From assembly GCA_003344405.1 (NCBI GenBank), contig NOWV01000253.1, positions 1-64,000 on the forward strand: DNA of 64,000 nt, in the 5' to 3' direction. This stretch comes from Trichoplax sp. H2. Lineage: Eukaryota; Placozoa; Uniplacotomia; Trichoplacea. The notes beneath the pieces were generated by a model that was given only the letters and a program-made list of their open reading frames with translations, made no database searches and was not told the origin of the DNA. Both the position numbers and the translations under genes were made by a program. Below are positions 60,501 through 64,000 of the stretch, piece by piece; the first letter of the stretch is position 1, and every line of letters starts with the position of its first letter.

Positions 60501-63500
60501 TCACGTTTATCTTTTTGTATGTTAATTAGTTCTGTAAACGAAGATAGTTTAGGCAAAAGATCCAGTGATTTCAACGCTTCTATATATTCACATGGCCTTT
60601 CATTATCGCTAATCAGGTAGTTGATCATTCCTTTTGCCTTTAGTAGATAAACAGATTGAAGGTATTAAGTCGATGTTAAATAGTACAAACTTATTGAAAT
60701 ATTACATTTTTTCCAACTGCATCCTGGCGCTCAGCTATTGGTACCAATGTAGTAATAACCACTTGCAAATGCTGGCTAAATTCCTTCATTTGATTTAATT
60801 CGGTAGAATGATGACTTTTGTTAGCGACAGTGATCATTTTACTATTAGCAACATGAGTTTAATTAATTTTGTTAGTCGCTACCGTTGGTAACTTCTTTAA
60901 TCCAGCTTCACACACAAGTTTTAACAGCTCTAAACATCCATTTATTATATCATCTTCGTATGCATTAATCACTAATGGGAACAGACATTAAACACCTAGC
61001 AGTTAAGTTAGAGGTAACTGAAACCTTCGGATATGCAGCATTTAAAATTGTGACTCTAATTATTATTATAATATACCTTTGAGGTACGTAACTTACCTGC
61101 CTTCGTTGAGTTATTGCCAACATCAATTATTCTTTTTTTACAAGGTTTGCTCATGGTTCGCAATAAAGTAAATATAATATCTCTTAAAATGAAGGCTGCG
61201 TTATTTCTGAATCCATTTGGAAATTCTTTAAGTAACAGTTGTACAAACAGCCGATACATACACAGCTCTCTTCGTCGTTCATAGACAAAGTGTGCTTTAT
61301 CCAAACGCATTGCTAGAGATAATAGTACGCTTTGTATCCCATCCTTTAACAATTTAATTATCATATTACTTTCTAACAATCTTTCAACTATAGTTAATTA
61401 TACATATACGCATGTATATATGGGTGTACAGATGGCTCAATCTTATACTACAGTATTAATGAATAATCAGTTTGATTTATCTCTAAAGTTTCTTAGGTAA
61501 TGATAATTTCAATATCAATGCAATTAGTGACTTACTTTAGAATTTCCTAATAATGATACTAATATGGACTTGTCAGTTTTCCTCTTTAGCCAGGAGTTAA
61601 CAATATAATCCAAGGTGTCTCTGATAGTGTAAGCAGTATAGTATGGAGGATTTGGTTCAGGATCGTCATCCCTAAAATAGAAAGAAAGAATTTAAACTCA
61701 ATATTTGAATTATCACAAAATGTTACTTTATATAATTGTTTTTCATAAAGTAATGATAAAGAAAGAGACAATAGTATAAGCTTACAGCAAAGGATCAGCA
61801 TACATGATTAATAAACTCAGTGATTCAAAAATAAACAAAAATATAGCGATTGAGAACTAAAATTACCAATAGGCAATAACCGTAATGTATTATGTTGGCG
61901 CTACCGAATTCATTAAAGCACTTTGTAAATAACTGTTGGTAGCTAATTTACACTTACTTTGTAAATCGGGCGGTGTCTGATGGTTCACTAGGAGTTTCAT
62001 ACAAACATGACAACAGATTCACGACTATATCATCGATTTTTTGGCAGACAAGCTTACGAACAGTCTATAAGAATTATGTGAGCATAACGTAAGAATAATC
62101 TAAATTTGAACTATTTATACGAGTAAAACGTAATAAATTAACCAGAGTATTTTTAAGGCTTTTAAAAACAGTCAAAGAAATTCGCTACTAATTTCCTGAT
62201 ACTAAAACCTACATCTTTACTAAGTAGCTGTTCTATAATATGGTAGCTAGTCAAGGCTTTCCTAGCTAAACTACTCTCGATTTCGGTCTTAGGTGTACTC
62301 TTTTCGTCGGAAATTCCCAAACTAGGAAAAATAGAAACCACGCAGTACGAAAAACAACGAGAAACAACTTCTTCAATATTTTGCCGAGCAATTTGGACGA
62401 CCGTCTTTAATTGCGAAGAATCACCATTAGCTATTATCCTTGGAATAAGCTCTAATTGATATTCCCTATTGAATAATTCATATAATATGCATTTACCTTA
62501 CTAGTAATTAGGAATTAGTATGCACTATTGATATACTCGACTAAAACTTGGCTCTTACTGTATAAATCTTTGCATGTCTAGTTCTTTGAGGCTCTGATCA
62601 GATAAGCCCAATAATTGAAATGGAAATTCTAATACTTTTAAGTTTTCCTTAAGCCATCGATGAATAATATATCCAAGATGTGGGCGTAGATAACGATCTA
62701 CTCGTTCATAATTTAATGACTGTGCAACACGTGTAAGGATCTATTTATAACATAATTACGATGTCATTAATTTTGACAAGCTCATTCTTGTGGTAATAGT
62801 GTTAATTACCATTACCTTATAAATGATGTCTAAGTAATGTTTACTGTTTTGTGCAATTCGAAAGATAAGAAACAGTGCTTTTTTTTCGCATACTGCAACA
62901 TTAATAGCAATAGTAGCTAGGGTTGCTAACACACTGTGTGTTTTATTATTAGTTAAGTCATGATGAAGATCACCAGTATCACTATCTGAGCGATTAGATT
63001 CCTAGTCAATAAGTAAATAGCGCAAATTAAAGCAAGGCCAAATCAAGAAACTAAGGCGCTCTACATAATAACTGACCTTGAAATTAATCAGCTCCAATAT
63101 TGTCGCTTCGACTTCATCGTATATTTTTTGTTGTTCTACCTTTGGCAATTGTGAACAAACTTCGGTTTTATTGTTTGACCTAAAACATTTTTCGAACTTG
63201 TACTTTGCAAAAACGGACGCCAAAGATGTTGATACGAACATTCTGACTTCATGATCGTCGTCACCAAGTAAGGTTAAATACATTTCCTTGATCGATTTGT
63301 CTACATGTATTATACAATTTATTAAATTTTTTGTACGAGTAATATTATAATGTATCGAAAAGTATTTATTTCATCGATATTTCGATATCACTAAAGGTAT
63401 ATAATTGTAGCAATAATATAACGGTGAATAAGGTATTTAGGATTGCCTTATTACCTGCTGCAGCAGCATCAGTAATTTGGTTGCAACACTGTGAGCTTGA

Positions 63501-64000
63501 ATTAATCTATATTATAGGAAAAAATTTTAGTATCGTAAGGCGGTTTCATGTATAAATTGTTACCTTTCATAACGAGTGCACCATAAATAAAATTTTTTTC
63601 AATATTAAAGTTATTAATTATTAAATAGATAAGTCGCTAACCTTAATGTACTGTAAGAGACATTTTGCAAATTGAATTTTGACGTTTGTGCTATAAGATC
63701 TTTTATAGCTTGTAGCAGACAGTAACTTCCTATAACAAATAATTATTATATAGTTATGTATTATTTAATAAGAACGCTACATACAAGAAAGGAAATATTA
63801 CCAAAATGCGGTTAAGATAGTGCAACAAATCTCTCTACAGGAATCCACAATTCTTTTATTGCAGTAATACTTTAAAGGCATAAAGTGTTGCGATAAGGAG
63901 TGAAGCATCCTCAATCCTTCTACACATATAATATTATCCCATTTATTGTTTCTTATAATTGCCAGTAAAAGTTCTAACAACACTTGAAGATCTTCTGCAG
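54548..64000 (-). CDS. ATM: Serine/threonine kinase ATM, 3' two thirds (5' end outside window)
   Basis: PI3K-like kinase that signals DNA double-strand breaks. I read 22 exons in transcription order: 64000-63802 (open at the edge), 63729-63642, 63506-63455, 63300-63077, 63001-62816, 62740-62559, 62465-62213, 62052-61958, 61671-61536, 61343-61097, ~60971-60885, ~60835-60706, 60637-60482, 60362-60233, 60066-59887, 59818-59692, 59617-59485, 59309-59115, 59025-58769, 58633-58499, 58353-55950, 55489-54548. Phases agree at all but the two marked junctions. About 2,180 residues are encoded. HEAT repeats come first, then FAT ([27 protein letters not shown]-type motif in the 2.4-kb exon). The kinase domain has [18 protein letters not shown], catalytic [11 protein letters not shown] and [11 protein letters not shown], and [24 protein letters not shown] ends in LFHGWQAWV. 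All key kinase residues are intact. Confidence 0.97.

Overview
The window is eukaryotic and animal. Evidence: the 3' end of a 28S rRNA gene, spliced genes with GT..AG introns and matching phases, and recognisable metazoan genes (TARBP1, a DM-domain gene, ATM). It is AT-rich with short introns (about 60-700 bp, a few above 1 kb). Intron-rich, compact genes, an AT-rich background and an early-animal gene set fit a placozoan such as Trichoplax or a relative. That placement is an inference and not proven here.

Layout. Positions 1-349 are the last part of 28S rRNA, transcribed rightward. Positions 350-4222 are rDNA intergenic spacer: two rounds of nested 41/51-bp tandem repeats, each followed by a copy of a 310-375 bp non-repetitive block. 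The array then stops and single-copy genes begin, so this is an edge of an rDNA array. Positions 6160-14916 (+) hold a 24-exon TARBP1 orthologue (tRNA Gm18 2'-O-methyltransferase). All splice phases agree, giving about 1,639 residues.

Positions 17744-43158 (+) are a tandem cluster of five paralogous five-exon genes, called A-E here. They encode secreted-type proteins of the C16orf89 (DUF4735) family with an added C-terminal transmembrane helix and a short cytosolic tail. Exon phases (1,1,2,1) are identical in all five, and the first three share alignable introns and upstream DNA. Every tail carries a YxxPhi sorting motif. A degraded sixth copy lies at 52755-53802. Between the cluster and that pseudogene sits a small two-exon DM-domain (DMRT-like) gene at 46001-48039 (+).

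Positions 54548-64000 (-) hold the 3' two thirds of ATM: HEAT repeats, FAT, PI3K-like kinase and FATC. Its 5' end lies beyond the window.

The gene-poor stretches are AT-rich, with local tandem repeats at 16633-17037 and 50500-51550. They also contain many copies of the word TACTGTA/TACAGTA. No transposase, CRISPR array, operon or prokaryotic system is visible. The most noteworthy feature is the lineage-specific family of receptor-like C16orf89 proteins.
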